Shown: in pieces, positions 1-8,655 of the stretch
Numbering within the stretch: position 1 is the first letter of the stretch
How the letters are laid out: the number at the start of each line of letters is the position of its first letter
Assembly: GCF_020991375.1 (NCBI RefSeq)
Contig: NZ_JAJLQZ010000022.1
Coordinates: 1 to 64,000, forward strand
Origin: Glycomyces amatae
GTDB lineage: Bacteria > Actinomycetota > Actinomycetes > Mycobacteriales > Micromonosporaceae
Reading direction: 5' to 3'
DNA length: 64,000 bases
The notes under the pieces: generated by a model
Seen by the model: only the letters and a program-made list of their open reading frames with translations
Database searches by the model: none
Told to the model about the DNA's origin: nothing
Position numbers and translations under genes: made by a program

Positions 1-378
1 CTCAGGGAGAACGGAGGAGACTGTTCGGAAGTCGTTGTCGACATGGAGCACTATCGAGCCGTGGTGGACCGCTGTCGCGCAGACGAGCAGATCGACCACG
101 CCTGCACTGCGATGTTGACCCAGCTGCGTCAATGTATATTGCGCTGTCTCGGACCACGCCCACGCCTTTTTCGGAACCGGGCTCAGCGGGAACAGCAGGT
201 CCAGCCGTTCGGATAGAAGATCGCGTTCGCGCGGGCTCTTCGCGGAGTAGAGCAGCTCGATCCTGGTCGGCTCACACGACCGCATTTGGCCCGAGTGGAT
301 TACGTTCTCCCAGCGTTCGAACACCTCAGGGTGCTTGTAGAGGAACCAGTAGGCGGAACTGTCGATCAGGTAGCTCAT
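1..378 (-). CDS. vapC: VapC-type PIN-domain toxin, C-terminus cut by window edge
   Basis: An open frame runs from an ATG at 378 (complement) off the left edge, giving 126 residues without a stop. The protein starts MSYLIDSSAY and later reads GVVDLLVCATA followed by LHVDNDF. Asp6, Glu41 (or Glu37), Asp96 and Asp114/Asp116 match the spaced acidic residues that bind Mg in PIN-domain RNases. Known VapC toxins cut tRNA or rRNA and are held inactive by VapB. The start lies 5 nt beyond the antitoxin stop, so the two are one operon. The partial length and family pattern are seen; the RNA target is unknown. Confidence 0.85.
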   Translation of the reverse strand, partial: MSYLIDSSAYWFLYKHPEVFERWENVIHSGQMRSCEPTRIELLYSAKSPRERDLLSERLDLLFPLSPVPKKAWAWSETAQYTLTQLGQHRSAGVVDLLVCATAVHHGSIVLHVDNDFRTVSSVLPE

Positions 379-382
379 CTGG

Positions 383-646
383 TCAGGCAGTCTGCTCGAT
401 TCCCGGCTCGGGTTCTTCGAATGCGGCCTTCCACGCCTTCTTCGCAGCCCAGTGCGCTTGTTCCGCGGTGTCGAAATCGCCTCTTGCGCCCATCTCTGCC
501 AGCTCCTCAGATGCCTTGATTCGCTTGAGGCGCAACACGTACTCTTCGAGAGCTCGGTTGACGGTCTCCTTCTTCGTCTTGGTGCCCATCAGGTTCATGG
601 CTTCGGCCAGTGTTTCGTCGTCGATGTCGACCTGCGTAAGCGACAT
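383..646 (-). CDS. vapB: VapB-family antitoxin
   Basis: This 87-residue protein (MSLTQVDIDDETLAEAMNL...) has the short N-terminal strand and KTKKETVNRALEEYV helix pattern of ribbon-helix-helix VapB antitoxins, followed by a charged C-terminal tail that in this family wraps the toxin. The start at 646 was chosen over longer in-frame extensions because it has a good ribosome site (AGGGAGA, five bases upstream) and matches the family N-terminus. The gene precedes the PIN toxin with a 4-nt gap. In related systems the VapBC complex represses its own promoter. Confidence 0.88.
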   Translation of the reverse strand: MSLTQVDIDDETLAEAMNLMGTKTKKETVNRALEEYVLRLKRIKASEELAEMGARGDFDTAEQAHWAAKKAWKAAFEEPEPGIEQTA

Positions 647-660
647 TTGTTCTCCCTGTA

Positions 661-681
661 ATATCCATAGATGGTGGATAT
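661..681. promoter_or_regulatory. Inverted repeat, likely VapBC autoregulatory operator
   Basis: ATATCCA (661-667) and TGGATAT (675-681) form a 7-bp inverted repeat with a 7-nt centre, 14 nt upstream of the vapB start. Autorepression by VapB or VapBC at such a site is normal for the family; binding here is inferred. Confidence 0.5.
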
Positions 682-731
682 CATCATGATACCTGAGCAG
701 AGGCGCTGGTCGCGACCCTTGCGATCGGCCC

Positions 732-870
732 ATGGGCGCGGTCGAGATTCCGGAAATACCCGAAGCGGTGTACAAGAAGCTGCGCTGGAGCCGCAGCGGA
801 GCGGATGAGCCTTGAAGAGCACTTGCGGCGCATGGTGGTCGAGGAGGCCGCGGCACTTGCCGCAGCCTCG
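732..870 (+). pseudogene. Frameshifted antitoxin remnant (ribbon-helix-helix type)
   Basis: From ATG 732 the frame reads VEIPEIPEAVYKKLR and then hits a stop at 813. The +1 frame from about 790 continues as AAAERMSLEEHLRRMVVEEAA. Joined, the two halves match the common antitoxin pattern of an I-P-x-x-V-Y-x-x-L-R helix followed by a S-L-E-E-x-L-R-R helix. One indel near 784-790 therefore explains the break. No partner toxin follows; the 3' end runs into the tail of ctaA. It is probably a decayed second toxin-antitoxin locus beside vapBC. Confidence 0.6.
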
Positions 871-872
871 GA

Positions 873-1850
873 TCAGGCGACCGGCTCCTTCTCCACGATC
901 CGGTCGCCCTCGCGCTCGCCGTGGATCTCGTAGTGCAGCACCTGCACGCCCTCGACCAGCGGCTCGCGCCGCCGCAGGCTGAACGGCACCGCCATCACCG
1001 CGACCACCAGCACCCCGGCGCCCAGCATGTGCAGCCCCACCAGCAGCACCGGCAGGTCCAGGTAGTACTGCACGTACCCGACGACCCCCTGCGCCAGCTC
1101 CACCGCCAGCAGCACGTACGCCGTCCGCTTCGCCCTCGCGGGAGCCTTCACCGCGTGCAGCGCCGCGATCAGCGCGATCGTCATCCCCAGCAGCAGCCAC
1201 ACCAGGTCCGCGTGCAGCTGCGACATCAGCGCCGGGTCCAGGCCGTTGCGCGGCGTGTCCGCGTCGCCCGCGTGCGGGCCCGAGCCGGTCACGATCACGC
1301 CGAGCACGATCACCGCGCCCCCCACGGCCACCAGCCACCGGCTCAGCAGCGCCACCGCGCGCGGCACCAGCGGCACCACGGCCCCGTCCGCCTCGCCCGC
1401 GCGCACGTACAGCGCCACCGACAGCGCGACCAGCGGGATCGAGGCCAGGAAGTGCAGCCCCACCACCCACGGGTTCAGGTTCGTCCACACCGTGATCCCG
1501 CCGATGACCGCCTGCACGGGCACGTACAGCATCCCGAGCACCGCGAGCCTCACCAGCGACCTGCGCCGCGGGACGCGCAGCCACGCCGCGACCAGCGCGC
1601 CCAGCGCGATCGCCACGAGCGCGAACGTCAGGACCCGGTTCCCGAACTCGATCACCCCGTATATCCCCATCTCGGGGGTCGTGACCAGGGAGTCCTCGGT
1701 GCACTTGGGCCATTCGGGGCAGCCCAGGCCGGACTCGGTCAGGCGCACCGCGCCACCGGTCACGATGATGCCGACGTTCGCGACGATGCTGGCGAACGCC
1801 CACCGTCGAATCGCCTTCGGCTGGGCGAACCACCGCTGCAAGAGCTTCAC
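873..1850 (-). CDS. ctaA: Heme A synthase (COX15/CtaA family)
   Basis: This 325-residue, roughly eight-helix membrane protein converts heme O to heme A for cytochrome aa3 oxidase. The family signatures are visible: GGAVRLTESGLGCPEWPKC near the N-terminus, with an extracytoplasmic Cys pair, and His residues in GLHFLAS and GLHMLGA helices that bind heme. The start is GTG at 1850; an AT-rich TAAGTT about six bases upstream could be a -10 box for a leaderless transcript. The gene diverges from sufR across 156 nt that hold an iron-box-like palindrome. The adjacency of heme and Fe-S genes fits shared iron control. Confidence 0.93.
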   Translation of the reverse strand: MKLLQRWFAQPKAIRRWAFASIVANVGIIVTGGAVRLTESGLGCPEWPKCTEDSLVTTPEMGIYGVIEFGNRVLTFALVAIALGALVAAWLRVPRRRSLVRLAVLGMLYVPVQAVIGGITVWTNLNPWVVGLHFLASIPLVALSVALYVRAGEADGAVVPLVPRAVALLSRWLVAVGGAVIVLGVIVTGSGPHAGDADTPRNGLDPALMSQLHADLVWLLLGMTIALIAALHAVKAPARAKRTAYVLLAVELAQGVVGYVQYYLDLPVLLVGLHMLGAGVLVVAVMAVPFSLRRREPLVEGVQVLHYEIHGEREGDRIVEKEPVA

Positions 1851-1928
1851 CCGGCGAACTTATCCCTGAGCGCTCGCAACGCTCTTCCCCGGGTGGCCAG
1901 GTGTGGGCCGCGCCTTGTGCGGCGTGTG

Positions 1929-1943
1929 AGGTTAGGCAAACCT
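1929..1943. promoter_or_regulatory. IdeR/DtxR-like iron box
   Basis: AGGTTAGGCAAACCT matches the core of the 19-bp DtxR/IdeR consensus (TTAGGTTAGSCTAACCTAA) at 14 of 15 positions, and 15 of 19 over the full site. It lies 79 nt upstream of ctaA and 64 nt upstream of sufR, so either or both could respond to iron-loaded IdeR. Confidence 0.6.
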
Positions 1944-1970
1944 GCGTGCCCTGTCTCACCGCGAGGCGTC

Positions 1971-1999
1971 TCGACGGCTCGGAACGAATTAAGTAACAT
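1971..1999 (+). promoter_or_regulatory. Candidate sufR promoter giving a leaderless transcript
   Basis: A -10-like TAACAT (1994-1999) lies 17 bp after a weak -35-like TCGACG (1971-1976). The expected start falls near 2006-2007, exactly at the GTG taken as the sufR start, so the mRNA may be leaderless. The -35 match is poor. Confidence 0.4.
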
Positions 2000-2006
2000 T
2001 TATCTT

Positions 2007-2744
2007 GTGGAAATGGTGACGAGGGCGACCAGCCACTCGACGGACGGGGACACCCGCCGCCGGGTGACGCGGCTGCTGCTCGAACGCGGCCACGCCACGG
2101 CCGCCGACCTCGCGCAGGACCTCGGCATCACCGCCACCGCCACCCGCCGCCATCTCGACGCGATGGAGGCCGAAGGCCAGGTCGAGACCCGCGTGGTCAA
2201 GACCGCCGGCCGCGGACGGCCCGCCAGGAGCTACCAGCTCACGCCCGCCGCCCGCACCACCTTCGGCCACACCTACGACGACCTCGCGATGGAGGCGCTG
2301 CGCTGGATCCGCCGCTTCGAAGGCGAGGACGCCGTCGGCGGCTTCGCCGCCGAGCAGGTCGCGCGCCTGGAGGCCCGCTGCCGGGCCGCCCTCGACGCGG
2401 TCGACTCGGACGAGCCGATGGCCCGCGCCCAGGCGCTGGCCACCGCCATGTCGAGCGAGGGCTACGCCGCCACGGCGTCGGTCATCGCCTCCGGCGGGCA
2501 GATCTGCCAGCACCACTGCCCGGTGGCGGGCGTGGCCGCGGAGTTCCCGCAGCTGTGCGAGGCGGAGACGCGGGTGATCAGCCGCCTGCTGGGCGTCCAC
2601 GTCCAGCGGCTGGCCACGATCGCCAACGGGGACGGGGTGTGCACCACCCACGTGCCCGGCACGAAGCGCGGCCGCAGCGCCGCGGGCGCCGACGGGGGAA
2701 GCGGACCGGTGCCGCTGCCCGACCCCGAACGCGCGGACCGATAA
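2007..2744 (+). CDS. sufR: SufR-type Fe-S-sensing transcriptional regulator
   Basis: A 245-residue regulator heads the suf operon. An N-terminal winged helix (about 18-75, with ATAADLAQDLGITATATRRHL) binds DNA. The C-terminal half carries four Cys: C167 and C171 in ICQHHCPV, C184 in PQLC, and C212 in GDGVCTTH. This layout matches SufR, which represses suf when its own Fe-S cluster is intact. The start is GTG 2007 because it fits a leaderless promoter; ATG 2013 is a close alternative. The gene ends 27 nt before sufB. Operon position and the Cys pattern make the role fairly secure. Confidence 0.88.
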   Translation: MEMVTRATSHSTDGDTRRRVTRLLLERGHATAADLAQDLGITATATRRHLDAMEAEGQVETRVVKTAGRGRPARSYQLTPAARTTFGHTYDDLAMEALRWIRRFEGEDAVGGFAAEQVARLEARCRAALDAVDSDEPMARAQALATAMSSEGYAATASVIASGGQICQHHCPVAGVAAEFPQLCEAETRVISRLLGVHVQRLATIANGDGVCTTHVPGTKRGRSAAGADGGSGPVPLPDPERADR

Positions 2745-2771
2745 CCCGACAGGTCAAAGGTGAGACTTGAG

Positions 2772-4205
2772 ATGACCGACACGCAGAAGACCGAGCCGCT
2801 GAGCCAGGAGGAGGCGCTCGCCTCCCTGGAGCGGTACGAGTACGGCTGGGCCGACCCGGACATCGCCGGCGCGAACGCCCAGCGCGGCCTGACCGAGGCG
2901 GTCGTCCGCGGCATCTCCGCGCGCAAGGGCGAACCCGAGTGGATGCTCGACCTGCGCCTCAAGGGCCTCAAGCTCTTCGGCCGCAAGCCCATGCCCAACT
3001 GGGGCGCGGACCTGACGGGCATCGACTTCGACAACATCAAGTACTACGTCGAGGCCTCCGAGAAGCAGGCCGAGTCCTGGGAGGACCTCCCCGAGGACAT
3101 CAAGAAGACCTACGACAAGCTGGGCATCCCCGAGGCCGAGCGGCAGCAGCTCGTCTCCGGCGTCGCCGCCCAGTACGAGTCCACCGTCCTCTACCACTCC
3201 ATCCGCGAGGACCTGGAGGAGCAGGGCGTGGTCTTCATGGACACCGACACCGGCCTCAAGGAGCACCCCGAGCTCTTCAAGGAGTACTTCGGCTCGGTGA
3301 TCCCCGTCGGCGACAACAAGTTCGCCGCGCTCAACACCTCCGTGTGGTCCGGCGGCTCGTTCATCTACGTCCCCAAGGGCGTCCACGTCGAGATCCCGCT
3401 CCAGGCCTACTTCCGGATCAACACCGAGAACATGGGCCAGTTCGAGCGCACGCTCATCATCGCCGACGAGGGCTCGTTCGTGCACTACATCGAGGGCTGC
3501 ACCGCCCCCGTGTACTCCTCGGACTCGCTCCACTCCGCGGTCGTGGAGATCATCGTCAAGAAGGACGCCCGCGTCCGCTACACGACCATCCAGAACTGGT
3601 CGTCCAACGTCTACAACCTGGTCACCAAGCGCGCCATCGCCGAGCAGGGCGCCACCATGGAGTGGGTCGACGGCAACCTCGGCTCCAAGGTCACCATGAA
3701 GTACCCGGCCGTGGTCATGGTCGGCGAGCACGCCAAGGGCGAGGTCCTGTCGGTCGCCATGGCCGGCGAGGGCCAGCACCAGGACACCGGCGCGAAGATG
3801 ACCCACGCCGCGCCGCACACCTCCTCGACGATCGTCTCCAAGTCGATCTCCCGGGGCGGCGGCCGCACCTCCTACCGCGGCCTGGTCAAGGTCGACGAGG
3901 GCTCGCACCACTCCAAGTCCACCGTCAAGTGCGACGCGCTCCTGGTCGACACCGTCTCGCGCTCCGACACGTACCCGTACGTCGACATCCGCGAGGACGA
4001 CGTCGACATGGGCCACGAGGCCACGGTCTCCAAGATCGGCGAGGACCAGATGTTCTACCTCATGAGCCGGGGCCTCACCGAGGACGAGGCGGCGGCCATG
4101 ATCGTGCGCGGCTTCATCGAGCCCATCGCCAAGGAGCTCCCGATGGAGTACGCCCTGGAGCTCAACCGACTCATCGAGCTGCAAATGGAAGGCGCGGTCG
4201 GGTAA
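2772..4205 (+). CDS. sufB: Fe-S cluster assembly scaffold protein SufB
   Basis: SufB is the scaffold on which the SufBCD complex builds a new Fe-S cluster. The 477-residue length, the N-terminal [12 protein letters not shown] region and the long beta-helix with the [16 protein letters not shown] stretch are typical of the family. The start is ATG 2772, with AAGGTGAG seven bases upstream; an in-frame GTG at 2760 is less likely. The gene is second in the operon, before its paralogue sufD. Confidence 0.97.
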   Translation: MTDTQKTEPLSQEEALASLERYEYGWADPDIAGANAQRGLTEAVVRGISARKGEPEWMLDLRLKGLKLFGRKPMPNWGADLTGIDFDNIKYYVEASEKQAESWEDLPEDIKKTYDKLGIPEAERQQLVSGVAAQYESTVLYHSIREDLEEQGVVFMDTDTGLKEHPELFKEYFGSVIPVGDNKFAALNTSVWSGGSFIYVPKGVHVEIPLQAYFRINTENMGQFERTLIIADEGSFVHYIEGCTAPVYSSDSLHSAVVEIIVKKDARVRYTTIQNWSSNVYNLVTKRAIAEQGATMEWVDGNLGSKVTMKYPAVVMVGEHAKGEVLSVAMAGEGQHQDTGAKMTHAAPHTSSTIVSKSISRGGGRTSYRGLVKVDEGSHHSKSTVKCDALLVDTVSRSDTYPYVDIREDDVDMGHEATVSKIGEDQMFYLMSRGLTEDEAAAMIVRGFIEPIAKELPMEYALELNRLIELQMEGAVG

Positions 4206-4239
4206 GCGACCGGGACCAGGACTAGGAACCAGAGACTTC

Positions 4240-5451
4240 ATGAGCATCGAATTGGCGACTTCGCCGAAGCCGCACACCCACGGCAAGGGCGAGGTGCCCC
4301 CCAAGACCAAGTCGCAGCTGCTGCGCTCGTTCGAGCCCGCCGACTTCCCGGCCCTCACCGGCCGCGAGGAGGACTGGCGCTTCACGCCGATCAAGCGCCT
4401 CGCCGGACTCGACTCGGACGAGACCGCCCCGGCGGCCCGCGCCGCCGAGTACGCGATCCGCAGCCTGCCCGAGGGGGTCACCGCCGAGGCCGTCGGCAAG
4501 GACGACGAGCGCCTGGGCTCCATCCTCACGCCCTTCGACCGGCCCAGCGCCGTCGCCTGGGCCAAGAGCGAGAAGGCCCTCCTCGTCGCCGTCGCCCCCG
4601 AGGTGCAGGTGTCCGAACCGGTCTGGATCGACGTCACCGGCGGCGGCCTCGACGGCGCCACCTGGGCCCACACGTTCATCGACGTCGGCCGCCACGCCGA
4701 CGTCACCCTGATCGTGCGCCACACCGGCCAGGCCCGCCTCGGCGACAACGTCGAGATCTCGGTCGGCGACGGCGCGCACCTGCGCCTGGTCGTCGTCGCC
4801 GAATGGGACCGCGAGTCCACGCACGTGGAGCACCAGAAGGCCCGCCTCGGCACCGACGCCAGGCTCGACCACATCGCCGTCACGCTCGGCGGCGACCTGG
4901 TCCGCCAGTACCTGTCGATCGACTACGCCGGCCGCGGCGGCTCCGTGGACGCCTACGGCCTCTACTTCGCCGACGCCGGGCAGCACCTGGAGCAGCGCCA
5001 GCTCGTGGACCACTCCGTCCCCGACTGCCGCTCCAACGTGAACTACCGCGGCGCCCTCCAGGGCGCGACCGCGCACACCGTCTGGGTCGGCGACGTCCTC
5101 ATCCAGGACGTGGCCACCGGCACCGACACGTACGAGATCAACCGCAACCTCGTCCTCTCCGACGGCGCCCGCGCCGACTCGGTCCCCAACCTGGAGATCG
5201 AGACCGGCGAGATCGCCGGCGCCGGCCACGCCTCGGCGACCGGCCGCTTCGACGAGGAGCACCTGTTCTACCTCCAGTCGCGGGGCATCCCCGAACCGGA
5301 GGCCCGCCGCCTGGTCGTCAAGGGCTTCTTCAACGAGGTCCTCCAGAAGCTCCCCGACGAGGGCCTGCGCGAGGAGCTCACCGAGCTCGTCGTCGCCCGC
5401 CTCGACTCGGGGGCCTTCGTCGCCCCTGCCGAGGCGGGTGCCACAGCATGA
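4240..5451 (+). CDS. sufD: Fe-S cluster assembly protein SufD
   Basis: SufD, 403 residues, pairs with SufB and SufC in the cluster-building complex and is thought to help iron entry. The C-terminal half resembles SufB (VNYRGALQGATAHTVWVG, then FYLQSRGIPEPEARRLVVKG), as expected of paralogues. The N-terminus contains the EDWRFTPIK motif seen in SufD. The stop overlaps the start of the Rieske gene (ATGA at 5448-5451), which suggests translational coupling. Confidence 0.96.
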   Translation: MSIELATSPKPHTHGKGEVPPKTKSQLLRSFEPADFPALTGREEDWRFTPIKRLAGLDSDETAPAARAAEYAIRSLPEGVTAEAVGKDDERLGSILTPFDRPSAVAWAKSEKALLVAVAPEVQVSEPVWIDVTGGGLDGATWAHTFIDVGRHADVTLIVRHTGQARLGDNVEISVGDGAHLRLVVVAEWDRESTHVEHQKARLGTDARLDHIAVTLGGDLVRQYLSIDYAGRGGSVDAYGLYFADAGQHLEQRQLVDHSVPDCRSNVNYRGALQGATAHTVWVGDVLIQDVATGTDTYEINRNLVLSDGARADSVPNLEIETGEIAGAGHASATGRFDEEHLFYLQSRGIPEPEARRLVVKGFFNEVLQKLPDEGLREELTELVVARLDSGAFVAPAEAGATA

Positions 5452-5798
5452 GTGAAACCGCGACCGACGCCGACTTCCTGCGCGTCTGCGCGCTCGACGA
5501 CCTGCCGGAGGCCGAGCCCGTCGCGGCCGACATCCACGGCACGTCGATCGTGCTCGTGCGCCGCGGCGACGAGGTGTTCGCCCTCTACGACGAGTGCTCC
5601 CACGCCGCCGTGGCGCTCTCCGAGGGCGACGTCGAGGACTGCTCGATCGAGTGCTGGCTGCACGGGTCGAGCTTCGACCTGCGCACCGGCAAGCCGTCCG
5701 GCCCGCCCGCCACCGTCGCGGTCCCGACCTACCCGGTCGAGCTGCGCGAGGGCGACGTCTACCTCAGCCTGAAACCCAAGACCACCGAAAACGCCTGA
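5448..5798 (+). CDS. Rieske [2Fe-2S] ferredoxin of the suf operon
   Basis: This 116-residue soluble protein has the two Rieske motifs: C-S-H at ECSHAAV and C-x2-H at ECWLHGSSFDL, which hold a [2Fe-2S] cluster by two Cys and two His. There is no signal peptide or membrane helix. Similar ferredoxin-like proteins lie between sufD and sufC in many actinobacteria and are thought to feed electrons to cluster assembly, or to act as a bound partner. Its exact role is unproven. It overlaps sufD by four bases and is followed by sufC after 19 nt. Confidence 0.92.
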   Translation: MSETATDADFLRVCALDDLPEAEPVAADIHGTSIVLVRRGDEVFALYDECSHAAVALSEGDVEDCSIECWLHGSSFDLRTGKPSGPPATVAVPTYPVELREGDVYLSLKPKTTENA

Positions 5799-5817
5799 AC
5801 GCCCGAAGGAAACAGTC

Positions 5818-6579
5818 ATGAGCAAGCTCGAGATCCGCGACCTGCACGTCTCGGTCAACACCGAAGAGGGCGCCAAGCCGATCCTGCACGGCGTCGACCT
5901 GACCATCAACTCCGGCGAGACCCACGCCATCATGGGCCCCAACGGCTCCGGCAAGTCGACCCTCGCCTACTCGCTGGCCGGGCACCCGAAGTACGAGATC
6001 ACCGGCGGCACGGTCCTCCTCGACGGCGAGGACGTCCTCGAGATGACCGTCGACGAGCGCGCCCGCGCAGGCCTGTTCCTCGCCATGCAGTACCCGGTCG
6101 AGGTCCCCGGCGTCAGCGTCTCCAACTTCCTGCGCACCGCCAAGACCGCCGTCGACGGCGAGGCCCCCAAGATCCGCACCTGGATGAAGGACCTCAAGGG
6201 CGCCATGGCCGACCTGAAGATGGACGAGGCGTTCGTCAACCGCAACGTCAACGAGGGCTTCTCCGGCGGCGAGAAGAAGCGCCACGAGATCCTCCAGATG
6301 GAGCTGCTCAAGCCCAAGTTCGCCATCCTCGACGAGACCGACTCCGGCCTCGACGTCGACGCCCTCCGCGTCGTCTCCGAGGGCATCAACCACGCCAAGG
6401 CCACCAGCGAGTCCGGCGTCCTGCTCATCACCCACTACACGCGCATCCTGCGGTACGTGAAGCCCGACTTCGTCCACGTCTTCGTCGACGGCCGCATCGC
6501 CGAGGAGGGCGGCCCCGAGCTCGCCGACAAGCTCGAAGCCGAGGGCTACGAGTCCTACGTGGGCACCAAGGCCGCCTAG
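5818..6579 (+). CDS. sufC: Fe-S assembly ATPase SufC
   Basis: SufC is a soluble ABC-type ATPase that drives the SufBCD scaffold. The 253-residue protein has Walker A GPNGSGKST (40-48), the SufC-specific signature FSGGEKKRHEILQM and Walker B FAILDETDSGLD. No membrane segment is present, so it is not a transporter subunit. A ribosome site (GAAGGAAAC) precedes ATG 5818. Confidence 0.97.
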   Translation: MSKLEIRDLHVSVNTEEGAKPILHGVDLTINSGETHAIMGPNGSGKSTLAYSLAGHPKYEITGGTVLLDGEDVLEMTVDERARAGLFLAMQYPVEVPGVSVSNFLRTAKTAVDGEAPKIRTWMKDLKGAMADLKMDEAFVNRNVNEGFSGGEKKRHEILQMELLKPKFAILDETDSGLDVDALRVVSEGINHAKATSESGVLLITHYTRILRYVKPDFVHVFVDGRIAEEGGPELADKLEAEGYESYVGTKAA

Positions 6580-6599
6580 CCAACAGGAAGAAGGAGCCC

Positions 6600-7868
6600 G
6601 TGGAGGCTGCAAGCAAGCTCGACGTCGAGTCCATCCGCGCCGACTTCCCGATCCTGCGCCGCATGATCGGGGACAAGCCGCTGGCCTACCTCGACTCGGC
6701 CGCCACTTCGCAGAAGCCCGTCCAGGTCGTCGAGGCGATGCGCCGCTTCACCGACCACTCGAACGCGAACATCTCGCGCTCGGTCCACACGCTCGGTTCC
6801 GAGGCCACCGAGGCCTACGAGGGCGCCCGTGCCAAGGTCGCGGCCTTCATCGGCGCCCCGAGCCCCGACGAGGTGGTGTTCACCAAGAACTCCACCGAGG
6901 CGATCAACCTGCTGGCCTACGCGTTCCAGAACGCCGCGTTCGACCCGTCCGCCGACCCGCGCTTCAAGCTCGGCCCCGGCGACGAGATCGTCGTGACCGA
7001 GATGGAGCACCACGCCAACCTCATCCCGTGGCAGCAGCTCGCGCTGCGCACGGGCGCGACCCTGAAGTGGATCGGCGTCACCGACCACGGCCGCCTCGAC
7101 CTCGGATGCGTTCCCGAGGTCATCACCGAGCGCTGCAAGGTCGTCTCGTTCACCGCCGTGTCCAACCTGCTCGGCACCGTGAACCCGACCTCGCAGATCA
7201 CCGCCCGCGCCCGCGAGGTCGGCGCCCTGGTCGGCCTCGACGCCTCCCAGTCCGTGCCGCACATCCCGGTGGACGTGACCGAGCTCGGCGTCGACTTCAT
7301 CGCCTTCACCGGCCACAAGATGCTGGGGCCCACCGGCATCGGCGTCCTGTGGGCGAAGGCGGACCTGCTCGACGCGATGCCCCCGTTCCTCACGGGCGGC
7401 TCGATGATCAAGACCGTCACCATGGAGAAGACGGTCTTCGCCCCGGCACCGGCCAAGTTCGAGGCCGGGACGCCGCCGATCGCCGAGGCCGTGGGCCTCG
7501 CGGCCGCCGTCGACTACCTCGACAAGCTCGGCATGGAGAACGTGCGCAACCACGAGAAGGAGCTGGCCGGGTACATGCTCGAGCAGCTGGAGACCGTCGA
7601 CGGCCTCGAGGTCGTCGGCCCCCGCGTGCCGATCGGGCGCAGCGCCACGGTCTCCTTCACCTTCGAAGGGGTCCACCCGCACGACGTCGGCCAGGTCCTC
7701 GACGCGGAGGGCATCGCCGTCCGCGTCGGCCACCACTGCGCCAAGCCCGTCTGCGACCGCTTCGGCGTCAACGCCACCACGCGCGCCTCCGGGTACGTCT
7801 ACAACACCCGCGAGGAAATAGACCGGCTCGTGGAGGCGTTGGGCCAGGTGCGAAAGGTGTTCGGCTGA
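6600..7868 (+). CDS. sufS: Cysteine desulfurase SufS
   Basis: This PLP enzyme of 422 residues takes sulfur from cysteine and passes it to SufU. Lys240 in TGHKMLGPTG should bind PLP, and Cys380 in RVGHHCAKP is the persulfide-carrying residue. The start is GTG 6600, preceded by AAGAAGGAG. The stop overlaps the sufU start (TGATG), consistent with the two proteins acting as a pair. Confidence 0.97.
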   Translation: MEAASKLDVESIRADFPILRRMIGDKPLAYLDSAATSQKPVQVVEAMRRFTDHSNANISRSVHTLGSEATEAYEGARAKVAAFIGAPSPDEVVFTKNSTEAINLLAYAFQNAAFDPSADPRFKLGPGDEIVVTEMEHHANLIPWQQLALRTGATLKWIGVTDHGRLDLGCVPEVITERCKVVSFTAVSNLLGTVNPTSQITARAREVGALVGLDASQSVPHIPVDVTELGVDFIAFTGHKMLGPTGIGVLWAKADLLDAMPPFLTGGSMIKTVTMEKTVFAPAPAKFEAGTPPIAEAVGLAAAVDYLDKLGMENVRNHEKELAGYMLEQLETVDGLEVVGPRVPIGRSATVSFTFEGVHPHDVGQVLDAEGIAVRVGHHCAKPVCDRFGVNATTRASGYVYNTREEIDRLVEALGQVRKVFG

Positions 7869-8320
7869 TGAATCTCGACGAGCTGTACCAGGAAGTGATC
7901 CTGGACCACTACAAGCACCCGCGCGGCGCCGGCCTGCGCGAGCCCTTCGAGGGCGAGTCCCACCAGGTCAACCCGACCTGCGGCGACGAGATCACCCTCC
8001 GGGTCCACGTGGAGGGCGACAAGGTCGCCGACGTCTCCTACGAGAACGTCGGCTGCTCGATCTCCAAGGCCTCCGCGTCCGTGCTGTACGAGCTGGTCAA
8101 CGGCTCCACGGTGGACGACGCCCTGGCCCGCCTGGCCGAGTTCACCGAGTTGATGAACTCCAAGGGCCAGGCCGAGGGCGACGAGGAGACCCTGGAGGAC
8201 GCGGTCGCGTTCGCGGGCGTCTCGAAGTACCCGATGCGCGTCAAGTGCGCGCTGCTGGGCTGGATGGCGTTCAAGGACGCCCTGGTCCGCGCCTCGACCC
8301 CAGGAAGGACCGAAGCATGA
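7868..8320 (+). CDS. sufU: Sulfur acceptor / Fe-S assembly protein SufU
   Basis: SufU, 150 residues, accepts sulfur from SufS through a Zn-bound cysteine. The expected ligands C38 and D40 (NPTCGDE), C63 (NVGCSISKAS) and C127 (VKCALLGW) are present with SufU spacing. The insertion between the second and third Cys separates SufU from IscU. The gene overlaps sufS and, at its 3' end, sufT (ATGA at 8317-8320). Confidence 0.96.
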   Translation: MNLDELYQEVILDHYKHPRGAGLREPFEGESHQVNPTCGDEITLRVHVEGDKVADVSYENVGCSISKASASVLYELVNGSTVDDALARLAEFTELMNSKGQAEGDEETLEDAVAFAGVSKYPMRVKCALLGWMAFKDALVRASTPGRTEA

Positions 8321-8655
8321 CCGACACGGTGAAGGCGAAGGAGGACGACGTCCTCGAGGCCATGAAGGACGTGGTCGACCCCGAGCTGGGCATCAACGTG
8401 GTCGACCTGGGCCTGATCTACGGCGTCCACGTCGACGAGCAGAACGTGGTCACCCTCGACATGACCCTGACCTCGGCGGCCTGCCCGCTGACGGACGTCA
8501 TCGAGGACCAGTCCCGCTCGGCCCTGTGCTCGGGCCCGGAGGGCGGCCTCGCCGCCGACCTGAAGATCAACTGGGTGTGGATCCCGCCGTGGGGCCCCGA
8601 CAAGATCACCGACGACGGCCGCGACCAGCTGCGGGCGCTCGGGTTCAACGTCTGA
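8317..8655 (+). CDS. sufT: SufT / MIP18-family Fe-S maturation factor
   Basis: A 112-residue DUF59 (MIP18-family) protein with the family patterns DPELGINVVDLGLIYGV and TSAACPLTDVI, including the conserved Cys. Such proteins help deliver clusters to target enzymes. It closes the suf operon. The last codons and stop (AACGTCTGA) are the first bases of a 38-bp tandem repeat that leads into the next gene. Confidence 0.94.
   Translation: MTDTVKAKEDDVLEAMKDVVDPELGINVVDLGLIYGVHVDEQNVVTLDMTLTSAACPLTDVIEDQSRSALCSGPEGGLAADLKINWVWIPPWGPDKITDDGRDQLRALGFNV

Noticed and set aside
132..689. 185-codon frame on the plus strand over the toxin-antitoxin pair
   Set aside because: Antisense to vapB and vapC, which have family motifs and a ribosome site.
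2754..4883. 709-codon minus-strand frame over sufB and sufD
   Set aside because: Antisense shadow; sufB and sufD are unmistakable on the plus strand.
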